Shown here: positions 27,572 through 36,854 of the stretch, piece by piece
Layout: every line of letters begins with the position of its first letter
How positions within the stretch are numbered: the stretch's first letter is position 1
DNA from: Natronorubrum aibiense
GTDB lineage: Archaea; Halobacteriota; Halobacteria; Halobacteriales; Natrialbaceae
NCBI RefSeq assembly: GCF_009392895.1
Contig: NZ_CP045488.1
Span: 3,286,001 to 3,350,000, forward strand
Direction: 5' to 3'
Length of the DNA stretch: 64,000 bases
Notes under the pieces: generated by a model
Told to the model about the DNA's origin: nothing
The model's database searches: none
Seen by the model: the letters and a program-made list of their open reading frames with translations, nothing else
Made by a program: the position numbers and the translations under genes

Positions 27572-28021
27572 ATGCAGTACTACGAAGACATCGAGATCGG
27601 AGACACCGAGGAGTTCGGCGAGTATCAGGTCACGGAAGACGAAATCGTCGAGTTCGCCGAGCAGTACGATCCGCAGCCGTTTCACGTCGACGAGGCGGCG
27701 GCCGACGATTCGGCGTTTGGCGAACTCGTCGCGTCGGGGTGGCACACCGCGTCGATCTGTATGCGATTGCTCGTCGACGGCATCCTCGGTGAGCAGGCTG
27801 GAATGGGTGCACGTGGAGTCGACGACCTCCGCTGGAAACGGCCCGTCACGCCGGGCGATAGGCTCACCGTTCGGACAGAGGTCGTCGACAAGCGCGTCTC
27901 GGAGAGCGATCCCAAACGCGGGTACGTCGACACCCGTCTCGAGGGGCGCAATCAGGACGGCGAGGTCGTCATCAGGTGGCTCGCACACGGGATGGTCGAA
28001 CGCCGGAACCCAGACGAATAA
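27572..28021 (+). CDS. MaoC-family (R)-hydratase, single hot-dog domain
   Basis: 149 aa. Hydratase 2 motif is recognisable: FAEQYDPQPFHVDEAAADDSAFGELVASGWHTA, containing the catalytic Asp and His. Such enzymes hydrate trans-2-enoyl-CoA in fatty acid oxidation or PHA supply, or act on related acyl thioesters. Start ATG at 27572 is the first before the family N-terminus YYEDIEIGD. A second MaoC-like gene, thiolase and acyl-CoA dehydrogenase lie within 6 kb. Confidence 0.88.
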   Translation: MQYYEDIEIGDTEEFGEYQVTEDEIVEFAEQYDPQPFHVDEAAADDSAFGELVASGWHTASICMRLLVDGILGEQAGMGARGVDDLRWKRPVTPGDRLTVRTEVVDKRVSESDPKRGYVDTRLEGRNQDGEVVIRWLAHGMVERRNPDE

Positions 28022-28058
28022 GCGACGCGTCACCGACTCGAGCACAGTACCCTTACGC

Positions 28059-28463
28059 TCACACCGTTGGCTCGACGTCGAGTGCGACGGCGAGAATCGC
28101 GGTCTGAACTGTCCGCAGGTCCGTCTCCTGAATGGTCGCGGCAGCCCGGAACCGCTCCCGAAGGCCCGTGACGCGCTGTGGTGTCGTGGCGAGGTGGACG
28201 AGTTCGAACGCGTCGGGGTCGACGCGCTCGGTCGCCTCGAAATCGGCGCGATCGTACAGGGTGGCGAACGATTCGAGTACGTCTGTGGCGAATGCATCCG
28301 TCGCCTCGGCACCCGGATCGCCAGCGGGCACCGACTCCGACGTGTCGTCGAAGTACGTCTCGAGGTCGACGACGCCGGCCTCCTCGTAGAGCGCGTCGGC
28401 GAGCGCGTCGACGACCGGTTCCGAGGCGTACACGCCGAATAGTTTGTAGTCGTCGCCAGTCAT
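28059..28463 (-). CDS. Conserved haloarchaeal hypothetical protein, 134 aa
   Basis: Starts MTGDDYKLFGVYASEPVVDALADAL; acidic and helical with no motif I recognise. A strong TATA box (TTTTTTATACG on the minus strand, about 28485-28495) sits about 27 nt before the ATG, so the mRNA is probably leaderless; this settles the start at 28463 rather than the longer open frame. Confidence 0.72.
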   Translation of the reverse strand: MTGDDYKLFGVYASEPVVDALADALYEEAGVVDLETYFDDTSESVPAGDPGAEATDAFATDVLESFATLYDRADFEATERVDPDAFELVHLATTPQRVTGLRERFRAAATIQETDLRTVQTAILAVALDVEPTV

Positions 28464-28484
28464 AGCCGACGGTTCGAGCGCGAC

Positions 28485-28495
28485 GTATAAAAAAG
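28485..28495 (-). promoter_or_regulatory. TATA box for the 134-aa hypothetical gene
   Basis: Minus-strand TTTTTTATACG is centred about 27 nt before the ATG at 28463, the normal distance to a leaderless transcript start in haloarchaea. Confidence 0.55.
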
Positions 28496-28533
28496 GACGA
28501 GCAGCAGTTACGCACACGGTGGCGTCTCGGCCG

Positions 28534-29211
28534 CTATCCCGATCGAAACCGTCGCCGGAGTTCCGCGAGTACCTGCGGGTCCAGATCCAGCGTCTCGAGC
28601 AGCGCCGCTCGCCGTTCGGGCGTTCCGTGGCCGGCGACAAACCCGTTGAGCCGTGCGATGACCGTGGAGTCGACGAATGTCTCGCCGTACTGCGCCGCGA
28701 GTTCGTCGCCGACGACCGGCGTCGAGCGGAGTTCGTACTTCTGGTGGTAGTCTTCGGCGAGAAAAAACTGATCGAGTCGCTCGATCATGGTTTCGACCGA
28801 CCGGCCGGCTCGCTCCTCGAGGGCGGTTCGTTGGCGCGTGGCGGCCTCGTGCTGGCGCTCGGTGTGGGTGAGGACGACACCGCGATACTGTCGCTTGTGT
28901 GCCGGCGATCCCCAGTCGTGGATCGCCCAGCAGACCTCGAGCAACTCGTCGTAGCTCACCACGGTTGGATCGTACACGACCTGCACGACTTCGGTGTGAT
29001 CGCCGAGGGAGTGGTAGGTCGGTGCCGAGGTCATCCCACCGGCGTAACCGACGCGCGTTCGAACGACGCCGTCCATCGCGCCGAATCGGGCGTCAGGCCC
29101 CCAGAAACAGCCCAGCCCGAACGTCGCCGTCGCCGTGTCAGTAGGCGGCGAGTCGTCCCACTCACGGTCGCGGCGTGACGGTGCTGTCGCATCCGATTCC
29201 GTCCTGTCCAT
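28534..29211 (-). CDS. msrA: Peptide-methionine (S)-S-oxide reductase
   Basis: 225 aa. Active-site motif GCFWG (GLGCFWGPDARF) followed by VVRTRVGYAGG, HTEVVQVVYDP and YDELLEVCWAIHD, all MsrA marks. Repairs oxidised methionine using thioredoxin-type donors. The N-terminal 30 residues are a variable polar extension; no export signal. Confidence 0.93.
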   Translation of the reverse strand: MDRTESDATAPSRRDREWDDSPPTDTATATFGLGCFWGPDARFGAMDGVVRTRVGYAGGMTSAPTYHSLGDHTEVVQVVYDPTVVSYDELLEVCWAIHDWGSPAHKRQYRGVVLTHTERQHEAATRQRTALEERAGRSVETMIERLDQFFLAEDYHQKYELRSTPVVGDELAAQYGETFVDSTVIARLNGFVAGHGTPERRAALLETLDLDPQVLAELRRRFRSG

Positions 29212-29384
29212 ACTGACTCGAGGCGGGTCGCAGAGATGTGTGCGTCGCTCGAACGATAGTCCACCCGACCCGCCCGGTACAGCAGGCGAGAACGCAGCGC
29301 TCGAGTTGGACTGGGCGCCGCTGCGCCACCGGTCGGTCGCGTCGCTGGTCTACGTCTCGAACGCGGAGGACCGATCGTGGACTG

Positions 29385-29528
29385 TCAAAACTCGTAGTGA
29401 GCGATCTCCGTCGATCGGCAGGTTCGACACTCCTCGAGTTCGGTGTCGAACTTCTCACCACAGTTCCGACATTCGTACAACTCCCCGCCGCTACCGACGA
29501 GGAGTCGGAGTCGACTCACGACGCTCAT
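29385..29528 (-). CDS. Small rubrerythrin/zinc-ribbon-like protein, 47 aa
   Basis: MSVVSRLRLLVGSGGELYECRNCGEKF ... CRTCRSTEIAHYEF: two CxxC pairs (CRNC, CRTC) make a zinc ribbon behind a short basic/hydrophobic N-terminus. Similar small proteins are common in haloarchaea. Function unknown. ATG at 29528 chosen as the residues before it are not family-like. Confidence 0.72.
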   Translation of the reverse strand: MSVVSRLRLLVGSGGELYECRNCGEKFDTELEECRTCRSTEIAHYEF

Positions 29529-29714
29529 GCTAGCCGTTCGTTCAGCCGAGAGCAGTATTAATCGACGTGCCTGCATTGTACACGATAGCCCCGATACGGT
29601 GAGTGTGCTGGAGAGATGGGTTCGGCTCTCGAATGTAGACGTGCGCACAGCCGGGTTGCGACACACGTCAGTTGGACGCGACTGCCCGTACGGCCTCGGG
29701 GGCTGAGGGCCAGA

Positions 29715-30743
29715 TCAGCCGTCAGTCGAGAACGTCGCCGTTGCCGTCCCGTTCAGTAAGGGCTCGCCGTGCTGGTTCGTCGTCTCGAGAGCCAACTCGA
29801 CGATGCCGTCGCCGGGTTGGCTGTCGACGACCTCGCCGGTCGCGACGATCGTATCGCCGGGGAAGACCCGCGACTGGAAGCGGACGCGAAACGACGACAC
29901 CGACTCGAGGCCGACCCAGTCGGTGACGACCCGTGAGGTGACGCCGGCCGTAAACATCCCCTGCCCGAAGACGCGGTCGTTGCCGGCCGCGCGGGCGTAG
30001 GATTCGTCGTAGTGGATCGGGTTGAAGTCGCCGCTCGCGCCGGCGTATTCGACGAACTGTCGGCGCGAAAGGTCGTCGACGACGACCGTCGGTCCGGTGT
30101 CGCCGACGGCGATATTGTCGATGGACGTGACGGTTGAGCCACTCTCGGCTCCCGGTCCGGATTCGGCCGTGGCCGTCTGGGGTTTCGGTTCTGGTTCGAA
30201 ATCGGGATCGCTCGAGTCGTCAGATCTGTCGCCTTCTGCGTCGTCCTGGATGGCCCCCTCCGTTTCGATGACGGTCGCCCGTTCCGTGAGAACGAGGTCG
30301 TCGGCGTCGTCCCGGTAGGCCGTCTCGTAGACGGCGAAGGTCATCGTTCCGGCCCGGCCGCCGTCGCGCTGATAGACATCAGAAAGGGTGGTCGTCCCCG
30401 TCAGGACGTCGCCGACCTGCAACGGCCGTTCGTACTCGTAGGCCTGCTCGCCGTGGAGGACGTATTCGGGTTCGAAGCCGAGGTCGAAGCCGTGACCATC
30501 GACGCCATCGGCCCGATACCGCGGAAACGTGCTGACTCGTGCATACGTCAGCGGGACCGGAATCCGGTCGTAGCCGAGCTCGAGTGCGACGGCCGCGTCC
30601 CGAAACACCGGGTTCGGGTCCGTGATCGCCCGCGCGAACTCCTCGACTTTACCCCGCTCGATCCGAAAGTCCTCGACGGTGACCCGCGAGTCACCGACCA
30701 TTGCCCCGAGGTCGGCCATCGACTTAGTGGGCACGTAGCTCAC
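29715..30743 (-). CDS. Double hot-dog MaoC-like dehydratase
   Basis: 342 aa. The N-terminal half (FARAITDPNPVFRDAAVALELG, VPLTYARVSTFPRY) is an FAS1-type N-terminal MaoC-like domain; the C-terminal half has the catalytic hydratase motif YAGASGDFNPIHYDESYARAAG. A disordered acidic linker of about 40 residues joins them. Likely hydrates enoyl-CoA, in keeping with the thiolase and acyl-CoA dehydrogenase next door. An ATG at 30719 is an alternative start. Confidence 0.87.
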   Translation of the reverse strand: MSYVPTKSMADLGAMVGDSRVTVEDFRIERGKVEEFARAITDPNPVFRDAAVALELGYDRIPVPLTYARVSTFPRYRADGVDGHGFDLGFEPEYVLHGEQAYEYERPLQVGDVLTGTTTLSDVYQRDGGRAGTMTFAVYETAYRDDADDLVLTERATVIETEGAIQDDAEGDRSDDSSDPDFEPEPKPQTATAESGPGAESGSTVTSIDNIAVGDTGPTVVVDDLSRRQFVEYAGASGDFNPIHYDESYARAAGNDRVFGQGMFTAGVTSRVVTDWVGLESVSSFRVRFQSRVFPGDTIVATGEVVDSQPGDGIVELALETTNQHGEPLLNGTATATFSTDG

Positions 30744-31010
30744 CTTGATAGCTCGGTCGCTGCGGTGGGTCGTTCGAGCGGGCCCTCGATCGTGGGCGAC
30801 GTGACGCCGTAGTCCGGTTTCGATCCATATTCGAAGTCGTTAGGTAACAAATCCCATAAACGTACGCCTCGAGCGCCGACCGACCGTCGGGATAACCGAA
30901 TTCGAGCGTCCCAAACCACTGTCGCGGACACGCTCCGGATCGAACTCGACCTCGAGACACAGTCCGAGCGGAACGTCTATGGGGAGCGCTGAGATAGTAC
31001 CATGAGAACT

Positions 31011-32234
31011 ATGAACAATGCAGTCATCGTCGACGCGGTGCGGACCCCATTCGGCAAGCGAGGCGGCTCGTTCCGGGACACACATCCGCAGGATCTGGCA
31101 GCGAAACCGCTCGAGGCGCTCGCCAAGCGAAACGGGTTCGAGCCCGAAACGGTCGAGGACGTTATCTACGGCTGTGTCACGCCGATCGACGAGCAGGGGC
31201 TCAACATCGGCCGGCTCGCACCGATGGTCGCCGGCTGGGGCGACGTCGTCCCCGGCGTCCAGCTCAATCGGATGTGTGGCTCCGGCCAGCAGGCGGTCAA
31301 CTTCGCCGCGACAAATATCATGGCCGGCCAACACGACGTGTTGATCGCCGGCGGCGTCGAGCACATGACTCGCGTCCCGTTGGGTTCGGACGGCGCTGAC
31401 GGTGTCTCCGGCGGTGGTGCCGTCACGGACACCTACTTCGAGCACTTCGACGAACTGACCCACCAGGGCGAAGGGGCCGAACGGATCGCGGAGAACTACG
31501 GCTTCACGCGCGAGGAACTGGACGAACTCGCCGTCGACTCCCAGCGCCGCTGGGGTGAGGCCTGGGAAGACGGTCGATACGACGATCAGGTCGTGCCCGT
31601 CGAGACCGAACTCGAGGTGGAGAGTGAGTCGCGAAGCGACTCGGAGAATCGAACGGGAAGCGAAGCGACCCGTGAGACAATCACCGTCGAGCGGGACGAA
31701 CACCCGCGGCCAGAGACCGACCTCGAGACGCTGTCGAAGCTACCGCTGTCCTTCCGCGAGGAAGGTGACGGCGTTCACCATCCGGGGAACTCCTCGGGGA
31801 TCGTCGACGGCGCTTCGGCGCTGCTGGTCACGAGCGAGGCGGCCGCCGAGGAACACGGCTGGGAGCCGATGGCCCGCATCACCCAGACCGAGGTCGTCGG
31901 CGTCGATCCCGTCACGATGCTTACCGGCCCGATTCCGGCAACCGAGGGGGTCCTCGAGAAGGCCGATATGACGATCGGGGACATCGACCTCTTCGAAGTC
32001 AACGAGGCGTTCGCGTCAGTCGTCGCCGCCTGGCTCGAGGAAACCGGCGCGTCGTGGGAGGACGTCAACGTCAACGGCGGCGCGATCGCTCACGGCCACC
32101 CGCTCGGGGCAACCGGCGCAGCGTTGCTGACGAAGCTCGTGCACGAACTCGAGCGAACGGGCCAGGACACCGCGCTCTCGACGATGTGTATCGGCTTTGG
32201 ACAGGGGATCGCGACGATCGTCGAACGCGTTTAG
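31011..32234 (+). CDS. Thiolase family acetyl-CoA C-acyltransferase
   Basis: 407 aa. The acyl-accepting Cys is in LNRMCGSGQQAVN; NEAFAS, GGAIAHGHPLGATG and the final CIGFGQG supply the catalytic His and second Cys. Acts in beta-oxidation or PHA synthesis. Around residues 203-225 it has an extra polar stretch (ESRSDSENRTGSEATRET) encoded by a hairpin-rich piece of DNA not expected in thiolases. ATG at 31011 preferred; 31002 also possible. Confidence 0.93.
   Translation: MNNAVIVDAVRTPFGKRGGSFRDTHPQDLAAKPLEALAKRNGFEPETVEDVIYGCVTPIDEQGLNIGRLAPMVAGWGDVVPGVQLNRMCGSGQQAVNFAATNIMAGQHDVLIAGGVEHMTRVPLGSDGADGVSGGGAVTDTYFEHFDELTHQGEGAERIAENYGFTREELDELAVDSQRRWGEAWEDGRYDDQVVPVETELEVESESRSDSENRTGSEATRETITVERDEHPRPETDLETLSKLPLSFREEGDGVHHPGNSSGIVDGASALLVTSEAAAEEHGWEPMARITQTEVVGVDPVTMLTGPIPATEGVLEKADMTIGDIDLFEVNEAFASVVAAWLEETGASWEDVNVNGGAIAHGHPLGATGAALLTKLVHELERTGQDTALSTMCIGFGQGIATIVERV
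31626..31642. repeat. Palindrome with GAA loop inside the thiolase gene
   Basis: GAGTCGC-GAA-GCGACTC is a perfect 7-bp hairpin; a weaker one (ACGGG/CCCGT around AAGCGAAGCGA) follows at 31653-31673. The core GCGAAGC is the complement of the TTC-loop hairpin cores after tRNA-Val. It encodes the unusual Ser/Arg/Glu insert. Confidence 0.55.
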
Positions 32235-32261
32235 ACCGCGACTCGAGCGGTCGACTTGACG

Positions 32262-33512
32262 TTACTCGTCGAGGGCGTCGATGCGCAGGTCCTCGTCGAA
32301 CTGGAGGGCGTGTTCGATCTCTTCGTCGGCGATGTCGTCGAACGCCCAGCGAGCGATCGAGCGACGGTGGACCTCGTCGGCACCATCGACGATCCGGAAC
32401 GCGCGGACGTCCTCGTAGAAGTGGGCGATCGGGAGGTCTTTCCCGATGCCGTTGCCGCCACAACACTGGAGCGCGAGGTCGATCGCCTCGTTGGTGACGT
32501 TCGCGGTGAACACCTTCGACATCGCGACCTCGATGCGGGCGTCGCTGCGGTCGAGTTCGCGCGCGGCGTGGCGGACCATCGTCCGGGCGGCGTGTAGCTG
32601 CGTTTCGGCGTCGGCGATCCGGTGGCGAAGCGCCTGTTTCTCGTCTAAGGTCGTTCCGAACGCCTCGCGCTCGCTGAGATACGCCTTCGCGATGTTGAGC
32701 GAGCGCTCGGCCATCCCGGAGTAGCGCATACAGTGGGTGAGTCGACCGCCGCCCAGTCGCATCTGGGCGACCTGAAAGCCCTGCCCTTCCTCGCCGATCG
32801 TGTTCTCGACCGGCACGCGAACGTTGTCGAACTTCATCTCGGCGTGGCCACCCTCGCGTTCGGTGATGTCGTGGCCGCCAAGATGGGGAATGTTGCGGAC
32901 GACTTCGACGCCATCCGCATCGGCGGGGACGAGGATGATCGACGTTCCCTCGTAGGGGTGGGCGTCCAGATCGGTTCGGGCCATCACGAGATAGAAGTCC
33001 GCCTCGAGCCCGTCGGTCGTCCACCACTTGTGGGCGTTGACGACCCACTCGTCGCCGTCTTTGACGGCGGTGCTCTGGAGCATCTTCGGGTCCGACCCGC
33101 CGCCCTGTTTGGGCTCGGTCATCGCAAAGGCCGAGGAGATCTCACCCTGAACGAGCGGCCGCAGCCACTCTTCTTTCTGGTCTTCTGTCCCAACCATCTC
33201 CAAGGTGTGCATGTTCCCTTCCTGCGGGGCGTTCGCGCGGATCGCGTGTGCGCCGATCAGCGAGCGCCCGACCTGTTCGAACGAGGGGAGCATGTCGCTG
33301 AAATCTAACCCCTGGCCGCCGTACTCCTCGGGGACCTGTGGCGCGAACAGGTCCCGCGCTTTGGCCTGTTCCCAGAGGTCCTCGAGTTCGGCCTGGGTAA
33401 TCGGTTCGCCAGTTGCGAGCGCCTCGCGTTCGCGCGGGAGGACGACATCGTCCATAAAGTCCTCGACGCGCCCTGCGACCGCCTTCGCTTTCTCGGAGTC
33501 GTGATACTCCAT
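32262..33512 (-). CDS. Acyl-CoA dehydrogenase
   Basis: 416 aa. FAD-dependent: VPEEYGGQGLDFSDM, FAMTEPKQGGGSDPKML, WVVNAHKWWTTDG and the C-terminal LQCCGGNGIGKDLPIAHFYEDVRAFRIVDG are ACAD signatures. Oxidises acyl-CoA to enoyl-CoA; electrons go to ETF. Convergent with the thiolase. The C-terminal ending in RIVDGADEVHRR resembles the long ACAD10/11-like group. Start ATG at 33512 (MEYHDSEKAK). Confidence 0.93.
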   Translation of the reverse strand: MEYHDSEKAKAVAGRVEDFMDDVVLPREREALATGEPITQAELEDLWEQAKARDLFAPQVPEEYGGQGLDFSDMLPSFEQVGRSLIGAHAIRANAPQEGNMHTLEMVGTEDQKEEWLRPLVQGEISSAFAMTEPKQGGGSDPKMLQSTAVKDGDEWVVNAHKWWTTDGLEADFYLVMARTDLDAHPYEGTSIILVPADADGVEVVRNIPHLGGHDITEREGGHAEMKFDNVRVPVENTIGEEGQGFQVAQMRLGGGRLTHCMRYSGMAERSLNIAKAYLSEREAFGTTLDEKQALRHRIADAETQLHAARTMVRHAARELDRSDARIEVAMSKVFTANVTNEAIDLALQCCGGNGIGKDLPIAHFYEDVRAFRIVDGADEVHRRSIARWAFDDIADEEIEHALQFDEDLRIDALDE

Positions 33513-34073
33513 ACCGAGGGATACAGATACACCATTGTAAATGTATAACAAACCGGTCAGATGCGACGGCGAGAACGAGATCGTGACCAGTCACGAACGC
33601 AGCAGGTCCTGATCGTCAGTGACAGGGGGAACACCGCTCGAGACGATCAGGACTGGAAACCTGGGCGGGGGCGGGAGCCCGCCCCGGCGTGAGAGACATG
33701 AGCTAACTCGAAGCGGGGGCGAGTCCACGTTCGAGCGATCCGGGCACGAACGCACGCAATCGGCTGGTCAGCGCGTCGTGGTCTGTTGGAGCGTGTACCC
33801 GGCGGGGGTGTTCATCCCCGCATCTCCCACATTGCGTGTGCCACCCATTGTTATGCAGGCACTTGGCTGATAGTAGCGGGGCCAAACCGTCGACAGGCAC
33901 CGGATAACGCGGAGACAGTCTCGGACTGGAACTCAGTTGGGAGTCCCTTCGAATCGCTAAGCAGTAGCTACGCCGACCGATCGAGGATGGGACACTGCTC
34001 GAGTGATGCGCTCGTGCAGTGGCTTGCTTGCGACGACCGCAAAACAATACCGGTGGAGCCTGTGGCTCGGCGC
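33513..34073. other. 561-bp intergenic region with three inverted repeats
   Basis: No gene is supported. It holds an 11-bp perfect inverted repeat (GTCCTGATCGT at 33606-33616 and ACGATCAGGAC at 33643-33653), a GC hairpin GGGGCGGG/CCCGCCCC (33668-33685), and GCGGGG/CCCCGC (33802-33821). An 83-codon frame at 33619-33870 with a basic Gly-rich product could be a relic but is not identifiable. Confidence 0.5.
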
Positions 34074-35090
34074 ATGTACGCGGATAATTTTGAGACACCA
34101 CTTCGAATTGGTATCGTCGGACTCGGCTACATCGGAACGACTGTCGGCGGGCAATTTCATCGGCATCCGGACGCGACGGTCCACGCGCTCTGTGATCTCG
34201 AGGCGGACCGACTCGCCGAGAGCGGACGCGAGTTCGACGTCCCGGCCGACAGACGCTACACCGACTATACGGCGATGCTCGAGGGAAACGGCGTCGATGC
34301 CGTCCTCGTCGGCACGCCGCACACGCTCCACTACGAACAGGTCCGCACGGCACTCCAACGCGGCTGTCACGTCTACTGTGACAAGCCCCTCGCGACAGAT
34401 CTCGAGCACGCACGCGATCTGACGGAACGGGCCGAGCGGAGCCAACAGACCCTGATGGTCGGCTACCAGCGTCACCTCCAGACGGCGTTTCGAACCGCCC
34501 GAGAGCGGTTTACCGACCGGCAACCGAATTGGCTCACGGCCTCGATCACACAGGATTGGATCGACGACTCGAGGGATACGTGGCGGCTCAATCCGGCGCT
34601 TTCCGGCGGCGGCTTTCTCTACGATACGGGCAGTCACGTACTCGACGGCGTGCTCTGGACGACCGGCCTCGAGCCGGCGTCCGTGGCGGCGAGTATGGAC
34701 TTTCACGACGACGAAAAGCAGGTCGATCTCCGAGCCCATCTCGACGTCCGATTCGCAGGCGGTACGACCGGGACGTTCTCGTTTCACGGAGACGCGCCGT
34801 CGGTTCGCGAACACATCCACTGCTGGGACGACGACGGAGCTATTTACCTCGAGGGTCGCCAGTGGGGACCCCGCGACGTCCGCGAAATCGATGCCGACGC
34901 CAACGAGTACGATCCCTACATCGACTTCCGAACCGAGCAGTCCCGCGCCGACGCGTTCATAGAGAGCGTCCGGACGGGCAACGAGCCACCGGCGACGGCC
35001 CGAGACGCGCTCCGGGTGACGGCGCTGACGGAAGCGGCCTACGAGGCGGCCCGAACCGGCGACCGAGTCCCGGTGGTGCTCGAGGAGTAA
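34074..35090 (+). CDS. Gfo/Idh/MocA family oxidoreductase
   Basis: 338 aa. N-terminal Rossmann fold with RIGIVGLGYIGTTVGGQ, then VLVGTPHTLHYEQ and HVYCDKPLATDLEHA, the EKP-type catalytic Lys segment (here DKP). The C-terminal alpha/beta domain contains GGGFLYDTGSHVLDGVLW with the conserved Asp/His. Substrate is a sugar, inositol or related compound; not deducible. Start ATG at 34074; the frame extends upstream without family match. Confidence 0.9.
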   Translation: MYADNFETPLRIGIVGLGYIGTTVGGQFHRHPDATVHALCDLEADRLAESGREFDVPADRRYTDYTAMLEGNGVDAVLVGTPHTLHYEQVRTALQRGCHVYCDKPLATDLEHARDLTERAERSQQTLMVGYQRHLQTAFRTARERFTDRQPNWLTASITQDWIDDSRDTWRLNPALSGGGFLYDTGSHVLDGVLWTTGLEPASVAASMDFHDDEKQVDLRAHLDVRFAGGTTGTFSFHGDAPSVREHIHCWDDDGAIYLEGRQWGPRDVREIDADANEYDPYIDFRTEQSRADAFIESVRTGNEPPATARDALRVTALTEAAYEAARTGDRVPVVLEE

Positions 35091-35358
35091 CGCCGACGCG
35101 GACAGCACCGATCGAAAGGCCACGTTCTAGACCGTTTGTCGACCGCTAACCCGAGTACCCCTTCGCGAGATGAGCCCGAGCAGTCATGCGTTTATGCGGT
35201 GTTTACTTCGGTTTGTCCCGCCGACAACGAGTGCGAGCGAGCCCCCTCGTTGCGTTTCCCTCGAGGTCCGGTCGAAACTGGGGTAAGACCTGCATAGACA
35301 ACTATTGCTTTCGGTTACAAGCCGGATAACTACAACCGGTCACGGCTACCCGTCGAGT

Positions 35359-35574
35359 ATGATCACCTGCAGTAACTGCGAGACGCCCCAATTCCTGCAG
35401 ATTACCCAGAGCCGCGTCTACTTCGAAGACGGGGAGATGATCAACGAGATCTCCGAAACCTACGAGTGTACGCTCTGTGAGGGGAACGGCCGATACATCT
35501 ACGACGAAGACCGGGACAAAGAGACCGTCACCGGCGACGTCGAACTCACGACCGAACGGCCGAAGTTCGCCTGA
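35359..35574 (+). CDS. Zinc-ribbon protein, 71 aa
   Basis: MITCSNCETPQFLQ ... YECTLCEGNGRYIYD: two CxxC pairs (CSNC, CTLC) frame a beta-rich middle. Resembles small haloarchaeal DUF-type zinc proteins and the Cys repeats of DnaJ-like folds. Function unknown. It directly borders the gas vesicle locus but on the opposite strand to gvpM, converging with it. Confidence 0.75.
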   Translation: MITCSNCETPQFLQITQSRVYFEDGEMINEISETYECTLCEGNGRYIYDEDRDKETVTGDVELTTERPKFA

Positions 35575-35622
35575 GTCTCGCTTCGCCGAAACCTCCGAAT
35601 CGCCTCGAGCGGCCGCTGATCG

Positions 35623-35949
35623 TCACGAACTGTCGGGTTCGTCTCGAGTCTCACGTGACTGCTCGAGGGCGACCTGTTCGTGGTCGCGTTTGGTCCGATC
35701 GTCGTCCCTCCGCCGATCGCGCTGATGCTGGCGTCGGGTGACCGCCGACCGCCGGCGTTCGACATCCCATTCTTCGAAAAGGCCGTACTCGTTCATCGTT
35801 TCCATGCCCGCGATGGCCGCCGTGAGCTTGATTCCGACCAGCGGAATCTCCGCGACCGAGACGATCACGTCCGCACGGAGGATCGCCCCGTCTCTGAGCA
35901 GGACGTCGAGGACGTCGACGAGCGCCTCGTCGTCTTTTCTCGGTCTCAT
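35623..35949 (-). CDS. gvpM: Gas vesicle protein GvpM
   Basis: 108 aa. A GvpA-related domain at about 8-58 (LVDVLDVLLRDGAILRADVIVSVAEIPLVGIKLTAAIAGMETM) with a polar, Arg/Glu-rich tail. GvpM is a minor component required for vesicle nucleation. It overlaps gvpL (GvpL stop 35946) by 4 nt and ends the minus-strand operon. Distinguished from GvpJ by its position and shorter tail. Confidence 0.9.
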   Translation of the reverse strand: MRPRKDDEALVDVLDVLLRDGAILRADVIVSVAEIPLVGIKLTAAIAGMETMNEYGLFEEWDVERRRSAVTRRQHQRDRRRDDDRTKRDHEQVALEQSRETRDEPDSS

Positions 35950-36854
35950 TGCTGGTTGGGATCCAAATCCGCTGGCTCGTCGTCGCCGCCCAGTTCCGGC
36001 GCGAACGTGTAGGGTGGCCACGGGCCGGTAAACCTGATCTCGAGGCCGTCGGTCGCTGCGACATCGTCGAGAATCGAGCCGATCGCCGTCTCGTCGTCTT
36101 CGTGGGCGAGTATAGTGAGCCGACAGAGCGTTTCGCCGTCGCGTCCGTCGCCGGCGGCCTCGGTCACGTCGTCTGCCAGCGACGCCGTCGGCGAGCGCTC
36201 GAGGGTGTGGACCTCCCGCGCCTGCTCGTCGAGTCGCGTCTTGAGGTCGGTCGTCATCGACTCGCGACGGCCCGCCCGAAGCTCCGTGAGCCGCTTGTCG
36301 AACTGCTTCTCGAGCAGGTACGCCGTCCCCTCGCCCGCGTCGTCGATCTTCGACTCGAGGGCCTGCAGTTGCTCGTCGCGGTCGACCAGTTCGGCGTCGC
36401 TGATCGGGTCGATCTCGACGACTTCGACCCGATACTCCCAGTGGTTCGCAAGCCCCGATAGTGCTCGCTCGAGGGTGTCCGCCTCCTCGCGAAGCCACTC
36501 GCGCACGCCCTCGTCGTCTCCGCGGAGGATCGTGTCGAACTGGAACGGGATCGGGGTGCCGAAGGCCTCGCCGGCCTCGTCGACGACCGTCTGGTGGCGA
36601 ACGAGCCAGCGTCGAACCTGCGTGAGATCAGCCGAGTCGTAGATGCCATCGCAGGCGTGGACGACCGCGCCGATGCCGTCCTCGACGACGACTGAGACCG
36701 GTTCGCCGTCGACGCCGGTCGTCTCGAGCGAGTCGCCCGCGTCGGCCCGAACGAGACAGTAGAGGTACCGACCGTCGTCGATCTCGGGGACCCCGTCGCC
36801 AGCCGTCTCGGCATCGTCGACGCCCTCGAGGCGGTCCGCTCGATCGGAGCTCAC
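35946..36854 (-). CDS. gvpL: Gas vesicle protein GvpL (GvpF/L family)
   Basis: 302 aa; start GTG at 36854 overlapping the gvpK stop. N-terminal GvpL/F domain ([13 protein letters not shown]), a coiled-coil region at about 140-200 ([18 protein letters not shown]...) and C-terminal [14 protein letters not shown], the PxPPYxF signature. GvpL binds many other accessory Gvps and initiates assembly. An acidic 25-residue N-terminal extension precedes the domain. Confidence 0.92.
   Translation of the reverse strand: MSSDRADRLEGVDDAETAGDGVPEIDDGRYLYCLVRADAGDSLETTGVDGEPVSVVVEDGIGAVVHACDGIYDSADLTQVRRWLVRHQTVVDEAGEAFGTPIPFQFDTILRGDDEGVREWLREEADTLERALSGLANHWEYRVEVVEIDPISDAELVDRDEQLQALESKIDDAGEGTAYLLEKQFDKRLTELRAGRRESMTTDLKTRLDEQAREVHTLERSPTASLADDVTEAAGDGRDGETLCRLTILAHEDDETAIGSILDDVAATDGLEIRFTGPWPPYTFAPELGGDDEPADLDPNQQ

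Noticed and set aside
33619-33870. 83-codon frame resembling the basic Gly-rich end of a TnpB-like protein
   Set aside because: No CxxC zinc finger or RuvC motif is present; too weak to call a transposase relic.
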